From positions 1 to 64,000 of the forward strand of contig NZ_CP073117.1 of NCBI RefSeq assembly GCF_024205745.1: 64,000 nucleotides of DNA, read 5' to 3'. The translations under genes were made by a program, and so were the position numbers. Shown here piece by piece: positions 11,407-21,155 of this stretch. The stretch is from Neisseria subflava (lineage in GTDB: Bacteria; Pseudomonadota; Gammaproteobacteria; Burkholderiales; Neisseriaceae). Position 1 is the first letter of the stretch. Every line of letters starts with the position of its first letter. The notes below the pieces were generated by a model. It made no database searches and had not been told where the DNA came from. It was given only the letters and a program-made list of their open reading frames with translations.

Positions 11407-12273
11407 TTAATCCAGCACTCTTTCTTCCGGCAACCGTCCTGCCCAGTCGCAGGCAAACTGCCATGCCGAGCGGCCTGAACGGCTGCCGCGCATTTGCGCC
11501 CATTGCAACGCGGCTTGGCGCGCCATATCGTCAAAAGGCACATTGAAATCGTCCAACCAGTTGGATACTGCGGTCAAATAATCGTTTTGATCGAAAGGAT
11601 AAAAACTCAGCCATAAGCCGAAGCGGTCGGAAAGGGAGATTTTCTCCTCAACGGCCTCTTTCTGATGGATTTCGCCGCGAGTGCCTGTAGTACCGCCGTT
11701 TTCATCCATGTATTCGGGAATCAGATGACGGCGGTTGGAAGTGGCATAAACCAAAACATTGGTGCAACGTTGCGACAGTCCGCCGTCTAAAGCAGTTTTC
11801 AAGGCTTTATAGGTTTCATCGCCGGTTTCAAACGACAAATCATCGCAAAAAACGATAAATTTCTCGGGGCGTTCAGACAACAGCGTCAACAAAGCCGGCA
11901 AGCTGATTAAATCGCTTTTGTCCACCTCAATCAGTCGCAGGCCGCGCTCGGCGTATTCGTGCAACAACGCTTTAACCAAAGAAGATTTGCCCGTACCGCG
12001 CGCACCGGTCATCAAGACATTATTTGCCGGACGGCCTGCCAAAAATTGCTCGGTATTGCGTTTCAGCCTATCGGTTTGCGAACCGACAGCCGCCAATCTG
12101 CTCAAAGGAAACGTATGCGGACGCGGCAGGCTTTCCAAAATACCTTTTTTGCCCACGCTGTGCCAACGGTAGGCCAAAGCGCGCCAGTCGGTTTTACCGG
12201 CTTCATCAGGCAGGATTAAATCCAGACGGTTTAAAACGGAATTGGCTTTTTTCAAAAAATTGGATAATTTCAT
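11407..12273 (-). CDS. DUF815 AAA-type ATPase
   Basis: A 288-residue P-loop ATPase of the DUF815 family. Walker A is GARGTGKSS (residues 90-98), Walker B FIVFCDDLSF (139-148), and a sensor-like motif VYATSNRRHL follows. The N-terminal 80 residues are helical and precede the ATPase core. The function of the family is unknown; it is widely conserved in proteobacteria and sits outside known complexes. It follows riboflavin synthase on the same strand with a 15-base gap containing a DUS, so the two may be co-transcribed. Confidence 0.8.
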   Translation of the reverse strand: MKLSNFLKKANSVLNRLDLILPDEAGKTDWRALAYRWHSVGKKGILESLPRPHTFPLSRLAAVGSQTDRLKRNTEQFLAGRPANNVLMTGARGTGKSSLVKALLHEYAERGLRLIEVDKSDLISLPALLTLLSERPEKFIVFCDDLSFETGDETYKALKTALDGGLSQRCTNVLVYATSNRRHLIPEYMDENGGTTGTRGEIHQKEAVEEKISLSDRFGLWLSFYPFDQNDYLTAVSNWLDDFNVPFDDMARQAALQWAQMRGSRSGRSAWQFACDWAGRLPEERVLD

Positions 12274-12288
12274 TTCGGCTTTCTTTTT

Positions 12289-12903
12289 TCAGACGGCCTT
12301 TTGTGCCAATACACGCATCACGGTATCGACAACGGCTTGGGTTTGCGGATCGATTTCGATATTGATGAGGTCGCCTTCTTTGCGGCTGCCAAACAGGGTA
12401 CGCTCCAAAGTCTCCGGAATCAGGTGTACGCAAAATTCGCTGTCGCTGACTTCGCCTATGGTTAGGCTGCAACCGTCCAAACCGACAAAGCCTTTGGTCA
12501 GGATATAAGGCTTGAGGTTTTCCGGCAGCTCAAACCAAACGGTACGGTTGAACTCGCTGGACTCGATACGGGAAATTCGGGTAATCGCCATCACATGGCC
12601 GCTCATCACATGGCCGCCGATTTCGTCGCCAAACCGCGCCGCGCGTTCCAAATTGACACTGTTGCCGACTTTCAAGCTGCCAAGATTGGTTTTGCGTAAG
12701 GTTTCGTCCATCAAATCAAAGCTGACTTTGTTGCCGTCGATTCGAGTAATGGTTAGGCAGCAGCCGTTATTGGCGACAGAGGCGCCGGTTTGCAGATTGT
12801 CGGCGATTTCGGGGGGCAGCTCGACAGTATGGGTACGAAAGTCGGGCGAAGGTTGGGCGATGTCTGTAATTTTGCCCATGCCTTGTACGATGCCTGTAAA
12901 CAT
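12289..12903 (-). CDS. ribE: Riboflavin synthase, alpha chain
   Basis: A 204-residue enzyme that dismutates two 6,7-dimethyl-8-ribityllumazine molecules to make riboflavin. It shows two homologous lumazine-binding barrels: [12 protein letters not shown]...[13 protein letters not shown], and [11 protein letters not shown]...[11 protein letters not shown]. The start at 12903 is chosen because MFTGIV is the invariant beginning of the family; an upstream in-frame ATG at 12960 adds unrelated residues. The C-terminus AQKAV and the stop codon are written by an uptake sequence (AAGGCCGTCTGA), so the DUS is part of the gene. Confidence 0.92.
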   Translation of the reverse strand: MFTGIVQGMGKITDIAQPSPDFRTHTVELPPEIADNLQTGASVANNGCCLTITRIDGNKVSFDLMDETLRKTNLGSLKVGNSVNLERAARFGDEIGGHVMSGHVMAITRISRIESSEFNRTVWFELPENLKPYILTKGFVGLDGCSLTIGEVSDSEFCVHLIPETLERTLFGSRKEGDLINIEIDPQTQAVVDTVMRVLAQKAV

Positions 12904-13028
12904 GATGTCTTCTTTCCGATGGTACGATAAGGCGGATATTGTAGCATTTTCCAAGCACAAAGGCCGTCTGAAAGCAGTGATGGCGATGGTTTGGGGTATA
13001 ATCGGATTTTTATTTCCGCAGCCCGATC

Positions 13029-13874
13029 ATGCTCAGCTACCGCCACGCCTTCCATGCCGGCAACCATGCCGATATGCTCAAGCACTTTACCCTCTTCCTC
13101 GTCCTCGAATATTTCAACCGCAAAGACAAGCCCTATTGGTATATCGATACGCACAGTGGTGCCGGTTTGTATGATTTGAGCGGCGATGAAGCGCAAAAAG
13201 TCGGCGAATACAAACAAGGCATTGCGCTCTTGGAACAAGCTGACAAGCTGCCTGCCGAATTGGCCGAATTTGTAGGCCGTCTGAAACAAATACTGCCGCA
13301 AGACAACCTTTACTGCGGCTCACCTTGGCTGGCACAGGCACTCACGCGCGACAGCGACAAAATGCGCCTCTTTGAGCTGCACCCTGCCGATTTTGTCCAT
13401 TTACAAAACAATATGCGCGAAGTCCGTCCTGCGCGTAAAGTGCAGGTCAGCCAAGCGGACGGTTATCAAGGCCTGATTTCACTCTTGCCTCCTCCGCCCC
13501 GCCGCGCCGCCGTCTTGATTGATCCGCCCTACGAAGAAAAACAAGACTACCGCCGTGTCGTCCAAGTTTTGAAAGATGCTTTGAAACGCTTTGAAACCGG
13601 CTGCTACATGGTTTGGTATCCCTGCCTGAGCCGCGAAGAAAGCCGCAAACTGCCGGACGAACTCAAAAAAATCGCTCCCGACAATTATCTGCACGCCGAG
13701 CTCCATGTCCATACGCCGCGCAGCGACGGCTTCGGTATGCACGGCAGCGGCATGTTCGTCATCAATCCGCCCTATATGCTTGCCGAACAGTTGCAAAACA
13801 ATCTGCCCGAACTTTCCAAAATTTTGGCGCAAGATGCCGGCGCGCATTATGCATTGGAAAGCAAAACGAAATAA
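13029..13874 (+). CDS. rlmJ: 23S rRNA (adenine2030-N6)-methyltransferase RlmJ
   Basis: A 281-residue SAM-dependent enzyme that methylates A2030 of 23S rRNA. It opens with the family signature MLSYRHAFHAGNHADMLKH. The SAM-binding motif I is DTHSGAG (residues 40-46) and the catalytic D-P-P-Y is at residues 165-168. A uptake sequence lies in frame near 13275 and is read as the peptide GRLK. A good TATAAT box (12997-13002) lies 26 bases before the start. The gene is divergent from ribE. Confidence 0.9.
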   Translation: MLSYRHAFHAGNHADMLKHFTLFLVLEYFNRKDKPYWYIDTHSGAGLYDLSGDEAQKVGEYKQGIALLEQADKLPAELAEFVGRLKQILPQDNLYCGSPWLAQALTRDSDKMRLFELHPADFVHLQNNMREVRPARKVQVSQADGYQGLISLLPPPPRRAAVLIDPPYEEKQDYRRVVQVLKDALKRFETGCYMVWYPCLSREESRKLPDELKKIAPDNYLHAELHVHTPRSDGFGMHGSGMFVINPPYMLAEQLQNNLPELSKILAQDAGAHYALESKTK

Positions 13875-14004
13875 ACGCTGCCGTCTGAACCTATACCCAA
13901 GCGCTTCGATTTTTCCGCCAGACCTGTTCAGACGACCTTAACCCTTTATACTTAAGCCTTTTTCCACTACAATTCACAACATAACAATTAACGGCCGTCC
14001 ACTC

Positions 14005-14358
14005 ATGAATATACGCACACCCCTAGCCTGCACGCTCCTGCTTTGCGCGTGTACCGAATCAGTAAAAAACGAATTTAAAGAAGAATTTACCCAAAGTTTC
14101 CGCACCGAATTTGTCCGCTCGGCAACCGAAGCCTGCGTAGAAAAAGCCGCAGGAAAAAGCCCGTTTGATTCCGCGACCACTGAAAAAATCTGCCGCTGTA
14201 TCGGTGAAAAAACAGTCGACCAAATCAATCCTGAAGAAGCAACCTCGCTTTTGGGCGGCAGCGACTCCATGAGCGACGAGCTGAAAAAACGCATCAAAGA
14301 CACCAGTATCGCCTGCACTAAAGAAGTTTTAGGCATGGCCGACAGCAAAACCAAATGA
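14005..14358 (+). CDS. Small putative lipoprotein, unknown function
   Basis: A 117-residue protein with a short N-terminal hydrophobic stretch ending in a possible lipobox LCAC (cysteine at residue 14). The mature part is charged and helical and holds three cysteines in a pattern like C-(x27)-C-x-C (EACVEKAAG, EKICRCIGEK) and another in SIACTKE. This could form disulfides in the periplasm. I do not recognise a family. It precedes fbp by 67 bases with a single DUS between, so co-transcription is possible. Confidence 0.6.
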   Translation: MNIRTPLACTLLLCACTESVKNEFKEEFTQSFRTEFVRSATEACVEKAAGKSPFDSATTEKICRCIGEKTVDQINPEEATSLLGGSDSMSDELKKRIKDTSIACTKEVLGMADSKTK

Positions 14359-14425
14359 ACACGCCGTTTTCAGACGGCCTGAAATTGAAAAATATTCGAT
14401 TCAAACTTAGGAAAAGAGTGAAACC

Positions 14426-15400
14426 ATGAAGACACTGAACCAATTCTTAACCCAACACCTGCCCGAACACAAACTGCCGCAAGAGCTAGCAAGCGTATTG
14501 GAATCCGTGGCCGCAGCCTGTTTGGACATCAACGCCAAAGTCCGCCTCGGCGCGCTTTCCGGCGTTTTAGGCATGGCCGGTACCGGCAACATCCAAGGCG
14601 AAGACCAAAAGAAACTCGATGTCATCGCCAACAACATCATGATTGATGTTTTAAAAGCCAATGCCAACATCGCAGGCCTTGCCAGCGAAGAAGAAGACAC
14701 CTATGTCGCCACACACGAAAACGGCGGCTATTTAGTATTGTTTGATCCGCTGGACGGCTCTTCCAATATCGACGTCAACATCTCCGTCGGCACCATCTTC
14801 TCCGTCTTGGCGAAACCAGAAGGCGCATTGACTACCGAATCCTTCCTGCAGAAAGGCCGCGACCAAGTGGCTGCAGGTTATGTTTTATACGGTCCGCAAA
14901 CCCAACTGGTGCTGACTGTCGGTCACGGCGTATTTGTCTTCACTCTGGACGATGCCAACCAATTCCTGCTGACCAAAGAAAATCCGCGCGTTCCCGAGTC
15001 CACTAAAGAATTCGCCATCAATATGTCCAACCAAAGACATTGGTTCGCCCCTGTTCAACAATACATTGACGAACTGCTGGCAGGTGAAACCGGCGTACGC
15101 GGCAAAAACTACAATATGCGCTGGGTAGCCAGCATGGTTGCCGAAATCCACCGCATCCTGATGCGCGGCGGCGTATTCATGTATCCGCAAGACAAACGCG
15201 ACCCATCCAAACCGGGCAAACTGCGCCTGATGTACGAAGCCAACCCGATGAGCCTGATTATGAAACAAGCCGGCGGCGCATCAAATAATGCCATCGAAGC
15301 CATGCTCGACATCCAACCTACCGGCCTGCACCAACGTGTTGCCGTATTCATGGGCAGCCGCGAAGAAGTCGAATACGTTTACAATCTGCATCAAAAATAA
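14426..15400 (+). CDS. fbp: Fructose-1,6-bisphosphatase, class I
   Basis: A 324-residue gluconeogenic enzyme that hydrolyses fructose-1,6-bisphosphate to fructose-6-phosphate. The metal-binding active-site loop is [13 protein letters not shown] (about residues 106-118). Other class I marks are [16 protein letters not shown] and GGVFMYP, and [12 protein letters not shown] carries the catalytic lysine region. Its length is normal for proteobacterial FBPase I. A ribosome site GGAAAAGAG lies before the ATG. A DUS hairpin follows. Confidence 0.95.
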   Translation: MKTLNQFLTQHLPEHKLPQELASVLESVAAACLDINAKVRLGALSGVLGMAGTGNIQGEDQKKLDVIANNIMIDVLKANANIAGLASEEEDTYVATHENGGYLVLFDPLDGSSNIDVNISVGTIFSVLAKPEGALTTESFLQKGRDQVAAGYVLYGPQTQLVLTVGHGVFVFTLDDANQFLLTKENPRVPESTKEFAINMSNQRHWFAPVQQYIDELLAGETGVRGKNYNMRWVASMVAEIHRILMRGGVFMYPQDKRDPSKPGKLRLMYEANPMSLIMKQAGGASNNAIEAMLDIQPTGLHQRVAVFMGSREEVEYVYNLHQK

Positions 15401-15422
15401 TCAGATGTATTGATTTCAAACC

Positions 15423-15458
15423 AAAGGCCGTCTGAAATATGATTTTCAGACGGCCTTT
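15423..15458 (+). terminator. Inverted DUS hairpin after fbp
   Basis: A perfect DUS pair with A-run and T-run 22 bases after the fbp stop. Likely terminator. Confidence 0.7.
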
Positions 15459-15540
15459 TGTTAAAAAATAAAAGAAACGAAAAATCAAAAGGGCAGATTC
15501 AAATCTACCCTTTGCTGCTTTCCATCTAATCTTTATTGGA

Positions 15541-16560
15541 TTACGCCGAACGAGCCAGTTCTTCCGCCGCTTTTTGCACAATATTCGGCGTCAGCTTGTT
15601 CAAACAATCCGTATGCCCCAACGGACATTCGCGTTTAAAACATGGCGAGCAATCCAAATTCAAACTGACGATTTTTGCCTTTTGGCTTAGAGGCGGCGTA
15701 TGGTCAGGGCTGGATGAGCCGTAAACCGCAACCAATTTCCGATCAAGCGCGGCCGCAAGATGCATCAGACCACTGTCGTTGCACACGACCGTATCGGCGC
15801 AAGACAACAGATCAATCGCCTCCGGAAGATTGGTTTTACCGCAAAGATTGGTACACAGGCCGTCTGAAAGCCGGTTGATTTCATCTGCAATATCGAAATC
15901 TTTTTGCGAACCAAACAGCCAAACCTGCCAACCTTCAGCCAAATATCGGCGACCAAGTTCCGCAAAATGACGCGCAGGCCAACGCTTGGCCGGGCCATAT
16001 TCCGCGCCGGGACAAAATGCCAAAATCGGTTTATCCGTCGCCAAACCATGTTTTGCCAAAGCAGCTTGACGGCTTTCAGGATCAATCGTGAAACAGGGAT
16101 TATCGGAATGCCCGTTAAAATCCGCTTGGGTCGGGTGCGCCAGCGCAGTATAGCGGTCAACCATCAGAGGCAATGTGGCCTTATCCAACTTACGGATATC
16201 GTTCAGCAAAAAATAGCGCGATTCGCCGACGTAGCCTGTACGCTGCTTAATACCCGTAGCCAAGGCAATGATGGCGGATTTGAGCGAACCGGGCAAAACA
16301 ATCACTTGATCATAGCCTTCTTTTCCCAATTCACGCCCGATACGCCAGCGTTTTTTCAATTCCAACGCACCATGTCCAAACGGGTTTTCCATCACACGGT
16401 TGATTTCAGGCATGCGCTCAAAGACAGCCATCGACCATTTGGGTGCAAAAGCATCAATGGTGCAGCCGGGATACAGCTCATGCAAACGGCGATAAAGCGG
16501 TTGGGTCATGACGCAGTCGCCAATCCAGCTTGGGGTAATAATCAGGATTTTTTTGGACAT
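15541..16560 (-). CDS. rfaF: Lipopolysaccharide heptosyltransferase II
   Basis: A 339-residue GT9-family enzyme that adds the second heptose to the inner core of lipooligosaccharide, using ADP-heptose at the inner face of the inner membrane. Characteristic stretches are ILIITPSWIGDCVMTQPL at the start, AFCPGAEYGPAKRWP (sugar-nucleotide site), and VVCNDSGLMHLAAAL with VYGSSSPDHTPPLS near the C-terminus. In-frame uptake sequence DNA is read as LSDGL (near 15860). It functions with pgm and the fused glycosyltransferase at 21.2-22.7 kb in lipooligosaccharide assembly. A single DUS precedes the gene. Confidence 0.92.
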   Translation of the reverse strand: MSKKILIITPSWIGDCVMTQPLYRRLHELYPGCTIDAFAPKWSMAVFERMPEINRVMENPFGHGALELKKRWRIGRELGKEGYDQVIVLPGSLKSAIIALATGIKQRTGYVGESRYFLLNDIRKLDKATLPLMVDRYTALAHPTQADFNGHSDNPCFTIDPESRQAALAKHGLATDKPILAFCPGAEYGPAKRWPARHFAELGRRYLAEGWQVWLFGSQKDFDIADEINRLSDGLCTNLCGKTNLPEAIDLLSCADTVVCNDSGLMHLAAALDRKLVAVYGSSSPDHTPPLSQKAKIVSLNLDCSPCFKRECPLGHTDCLNKLTPNIVQKAAEELARSA

Positions 16561-16626
16561 AATGGAATGTGTTTTTAATTTTGGCTTATTGTAATACGAT
16601 TTTTAAAAGGCCGTCTGAAACTCGGT

Positions 16627-17391
16627 TTAATCGCCTAGATTAAAATGTAGCAGGTGATAATATTCAATATCTTCCCGAGCTTTTTTGGAAAAAGTTAATC
16701 TCCAAACAGTCTTACGTGCAGCCTTATCTAATCGGGAATAACCGCTGCTTTTAACAATTTTTGCTGTATCAACCTTTCCTCCTGCTATACGTAATTCCAT
16801 AACGACAGAGCCTTCTTCTCCATTTTCTGCTGATAGAGCGGGATATCTTGGAGGATAAATCTGAGCAATATTCACCATTGCCTGTATCTCAGAAATAATA
16901 AAAAATTGGGCAACGCTGGGAATGTTGACTTTGATATTGGCCTGCTCGTCGGATACTTTATGCAAACAATCCAATAAAGGCTTACCTATTAAATCCGATT
17001 TAATATACGGATTATCGTTCCATCGTTTAAACCCATCAGGATCAATTGCTGCACATTTTTGTTTCTGTACTTTTAGCAATTTCTCTTGATATCCTGCCAG
17101 AGTATGAGCATAAGCCCATTTAGGTTTGAATCGTTTAAATGAAGCAATTTTCTGTTTTGCCAATTTCATAAACTCAGAAGAAACTTCACCCTCCTTGCTC
17201 CATACTGCTTTACCGACCCTACCTTGTTCATCAACAGGAACAACAACCCAAACAAACCCTTTTTGAGCCTCAACAGGTACTCTTAGAGTTTGCAGCACAT
17301 TAAGCGGCTCTCTTTCCAATTCTCTAATGGACTCTGAAAATGCCAAGCCAGAAATACCAAGCATAACGGCAGCAAGCAATATTCTCTTCAT
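16627..17391 (-). CDS. Exported TonB C-terminal-domain-like protein
   Basis: A 254-residue protein with a signal peptide (residues 1-19, cleavage near AFS). It has no further membrane segment. The C-terminal 70 residues look like a TonB C-terminal domain: YPALSAENGEEGSVVMELRI, GGKVDTAKIVKSSGYSRLDKAA. The N-terminal half (VPVDEQGRVGKAVWSKEGEV, KIASFKRFKPKWAY) looks like a second, degraded copy. TonB normally has an N-terminal anchor and a proline-rich spacer; both are missing. It is probably a periplasmic protein and not the energy transducer itself. Codon use looks AT-richer than its neighbours. Confidence 0.6.
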   Translation of the reverse strand: MKRILLAAVMLGISGLAFSESIRELEREPLNVLQTLRVPVEAQKGFVWVVVPVDEQGRVGKAVWSKEGEVSSEFMKLAKQKIASFKRFKPKWAYAHTLAGYQEKLLKVQKQKCAAIDPDGFKRWNDNPYIKSDLIGKPLLDCLHKVSDEQANIKVNIPSVAQFFIISEIQAMVNIAQIYPPRYPALSAENGEEGSVVMELRIAGGKVDTAKIVKSSGYSRLDKAARKTVWRLTFSKKAREDIEYYHLLHFNLGD

Positions 17392-17413
17392 TTTTAAAAC
17401 CTTATAAAAACAG

Positions 17414-17446
17414 AAAGGCCGTCTGAAATATTTTCAGACGACCTTT
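17414..17446. terminator. Hairpin of an AG-DUS with a variant DUS
   Basis: The left copy is AG-DUS and the right copy (17433-17444) reads as AGGTCGTCTGAA on the minus strand, the mucosa-type variant, so one stem base pair is G-U. It follows guaB and probably terminates it. Confidence 0.6.
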
Positions 17447-17456
17447 TTATAGTGGT

Positions 17457-18965
<1,509 letters not shown>

Positions 18966-19109
18966 CACCGGCTTGATGCTAACATTGGCAATACACGTTT
19001 TAACGTTATTTTTTTACATGATTTGATCTGCAGTACAAAAATATGCCAACGCATTGCAGTTTCAAGTAAAATAGGTCGGATGAGAACATCATTTACATAA
19101 GGGAAACCC

Positions 19110-19535
19110 ATGAAATCTTCCGTACTCAAAACCTGTCTGACAGCAGCCCTTCTCTCTTCCGCCGCCCTGACCGGCGCGGCCGAGGTTTACACTTGGAAAG
19201 GTGCATCGGGCAACAGCTATTCCGATACGCCAAACCGTCTGCAACCGAAGCGTTCCGGCGTGGTCAACATCCGCACGCACAACGTTAAACCTGCCGTTGC
19301 GCCTGCTGTTGCGGCATCTGAGCCGGTTGCCGAGCAGCCCAACGAACAGGTTGCGGAACAAAACAAACAAATTGAAGAGCGCAATAAAAAAATCGAAGAG
19401 CAAAACCGCCAAAACAAGCTGGAAAACTGCAAAATCGCCAAAATCAACCGTCAAGTCGCCGAAAGCGCACGCTTGGCCAATCGCGACAGTCTGATTAAAC
19501 AATACCAAAACGACGTCAATAAATACTGCAATTAA
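19110..19535 (+). CDS. DUF4124 domain protein, exported
   Basis: A 141-residue protein with a signal peptide (residues 1-23). A short DUF4124 domain follows (EVYTWKGASGNSYSDTPNRL), then an alanine/proline/valine linker. Residues about 77-115 form a glutamine- and glutamate-rich coiled coil with the repeat EQNKQIEERNKKIEEQNRQ. DUF4124 is common in periplasmic proteins of proteobacteria, and its role is not known. A DUS hairpin follows the stop. Confidence 0.75.
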   Translation: MKSSVLKTCLTAALLSSAALTGAAEVYTWKGASGNSYSDTPNRLQPKRSGVVNIRTHNVKPAVAPAVAASEPVAEQPNEQVAEQNKQIEERNKKIEEQNRQNKLENCKIAKINRQVAESARLANRDSLIKQYQNDVNKYCN

Positions 19536-19555
19536 CCTGCTAAATAACAATATCA

Positions 19556-19592
19556 AAAAGGCCGTCTGAAATTTAATTTCAGACGGCCTTTA
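19556..19592. terminator. Inverted DUS hairpin between convergent genes
   Basis: A perfect DUS pair between the DUF4124 gene and dcuB with A and T runs on both sides. Likely bidirectional terminator. Confidence 0.7.
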
Positions 19593-19604
19593 TTTTTCAG
19601 TCCA

Positions 19605-20942
19605 TCAATAATACAGCTGAATCAACAACAAACCGAAAGCCAGACTAAATGCCATGCTCAACAGGCCTGGAATCATAAAGCTATGGTTGAAGATGAATTT
19701 GCCGATTTTGGTCGAGCCGGTTGTATCGAAGTCAATAGCGGCAATAATCGGACCGTAGTTTGGTATAAAGAAATAGCCGTTTACCGCAACAAATGTGCCG
19801 ATAATGATGGGCGCCGGAATCCCCAGTTTGATGGCGATCGGGAAGAGCGTCGCTACTGTCGCGCCTTGGCTGTTGACCAATACCGACAAGACAAACAGGG
19901 CAAAGGCAAAGGTCCATGGTGCAGACTCAACCAAATGGCTGACGGTCGATTCGACTTCTGTTAAGTGGCCGCTCATCAAGGTATCGCCCAACCAAGCCAC
20001 GCCAAACACCGCAATCACGGCACGCATACCGGCATGGAATACCGAACCTCGGGTAATCGCATCGCCATTGGGTTTACACGCCAAAATAATCAGCGCAGAA
20101 GCAGACAACATCACGATTTCAATCGTATGCGCCATGCCCATAGGCTTGATCGTGCCATCGTGTTCAAAAGCAGGACGCAGCTCAGGCAGCGCTCCCATTA
20201 CTACCACCAGCAATGCCGCAGTCAAGAAAATACCGACCGACAATTTGGCTTTTGGCGAAATGGTGACATCGGTTTTTTGTTCCTCAACATCGATGTATTC
20301 TTTCACATAATTCGGGTCTTTCAGCAAAGCCTGATAATGCGGATCGTCTTTCAACTCTTTGCCCAGTTTGTTTACGAACACGCAAGCCAAACCGATACCC
20401 AAAATCGTGGACGGAACGGTAACTTTCAACACGTCCGCCATTGTAATGTGTTGCGGCTCAAGCATGGTGACGCAGGCAACAACGGCGGCGGCAATCGGGC
20501 TGGCGACAATCGCAAATTGGGAAGCGATAACCGCCATCGTCAGCGGACGAGAAGGACGGATGCCATTGCGACGGCTGACTTCGGCAATCACTGGCAAGAC
20601 CGAGTAAGCCACATGGCCCGTACCCGCCAACACAGTGAAGGTGTAAGTTACCGCCGGCGCGATAAAGGTGATGTATTTCGGATTGCGGTGCAGCACGCGC
20701 GTGGCAATCTTAATCATATAATCCAAACCGCCGCTGGCCTGCATGGCCGCCGCGGCAGACACTACCGCCATAATCATCAACATCACATCAATCGGCGGGC
20801 TGGTCGGCTGAAGGTGGAAACCAAAAGACAATACGGCCAAGCCGATACCGCCGAGCACGCCCAAACCAATACCGCCAACCTGCGCACCAATCAGGATACA
20901 CAGCAGCACAATGGCAAACTGGATAAAAAACATAGTTGACAT
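19605..20942 (-). CDS. dcuB: Anaerobic C4-dicarboxylate transporter, DcuA/DcuB family
   Basis: A 445-residue inner-membrane antiporter that exchanges fumarate, malate, aspartate and succinate during low-oxygen growth. Family marks are [55 protein letters not shown], and [19 protein letters not shown] near the C-terminus. The ATG at 20942 has a GGGAG ribosome site. The longer reading frame from 20954 would need a TTG start overlapping that site. An FNR-type box is found 100 bases upstream, which fits an oxygen-regulated gene. DcuA and DcuB cannot be told apart from the sequence alone. Confidence 0.88.
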   Translation of the reverse strand: MSTMFFIQFAIVLLCILIGAQVGGIGLGVLGGIGLAVLSFGFHLQPTSPPIDVMLMIMAVVSAAAAMQASGGLDYMIKIATRVLHRNPKYITFIAPAVTYTFTVLAGTGHVAYSVLPVIAEVSRRNGIRPSRPLTMAVIASQFAIVASPIAAAVVACVTMLEPQHITMADVLKVTVPSTILGIGLACVFVNKLGKELKDDPHYQALLKDPNYVKEYIDVEEQKTDVTISPKAKLSVGIFLTAALLVVVMGALPELRPAFEHDGTIKPMGMAHTIEIVMLSASALIILACKPNGDAITRGSVFHAGMRAVIAVFGVAWLGDTLMSGHLTEVESTVSHLVESAPWTFAFALFVLSVLVNSQGATVATLFPIAIKLGIPAPIIIGTFVAVNGYFFIPNYGPIIAAIDFDTTGSTKIGKFIFNHSFMIPGLLSMAFSLAFGLLLIQLYY

Positions 20943-20992
20943 CACAACTCCCAAAATCCGGCCTTGACCGAAATAAAATTACAAACGGTCAA

Positions 20993-20998
20993 ATTATA
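20993..20998 (-). promoter_or_regulatory. -10 box of dcuB
   Basis: A perfect TATAAT on the minus strand. The FNR-type site centre lies about 63 bases upstream of the predicted start, close to the class I spacing. No good -35 hexamer is present, as expected for an activated promoter. Confidence 0.5.
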
Positions 20999-21042
20999 GA
21001 GCAAACCCTCTGTCCTAACCATACTTTACCGAACTATACATA

Positions 21043-21056
21043 CTGATTTACATCAA
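21043..21056 (-). promoter_or_regulatory. FNR-type binding site upstream of dcuB
   Basis: The minus strand reads TTGATGTAAATCAG, nine of ten conserved bases of the FNR consensus TTGAT-N4-ATCAA. FNR activates anaerobic genes in Neisseria and other proteobacteria, and dcu genes are classic targets. The operator role is inferred from sequence and position. Confidence 0.7.
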
Positions 21057-21100
21057 ATAAATAATATTCTCATTTAATCGCTAAGCTTTTAAAAATACAA

Positions 21101-21131
21101 AAAAGGCCGTCTGAAGATTTTCAGACGGCCT
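21101..21131. terminator. Inverted DUS hairpin after the fused glycosyltransferase gene
   Basis: A perfect DUS pair with a 3-base loop lies 25 bases after the stop of the minus-strand glycosyltransferase gene. Likely terminator. Confidence 0.65.
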
Positions 21132-21155
21132 CTATAACTTAAAAAGATGATAAGG

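Noticed and set aside
19965-20939. Long plus-strand reading frame opposite dcuB
   Set aside because: Shadow with biased Arg/His/Gln content and no start signals.
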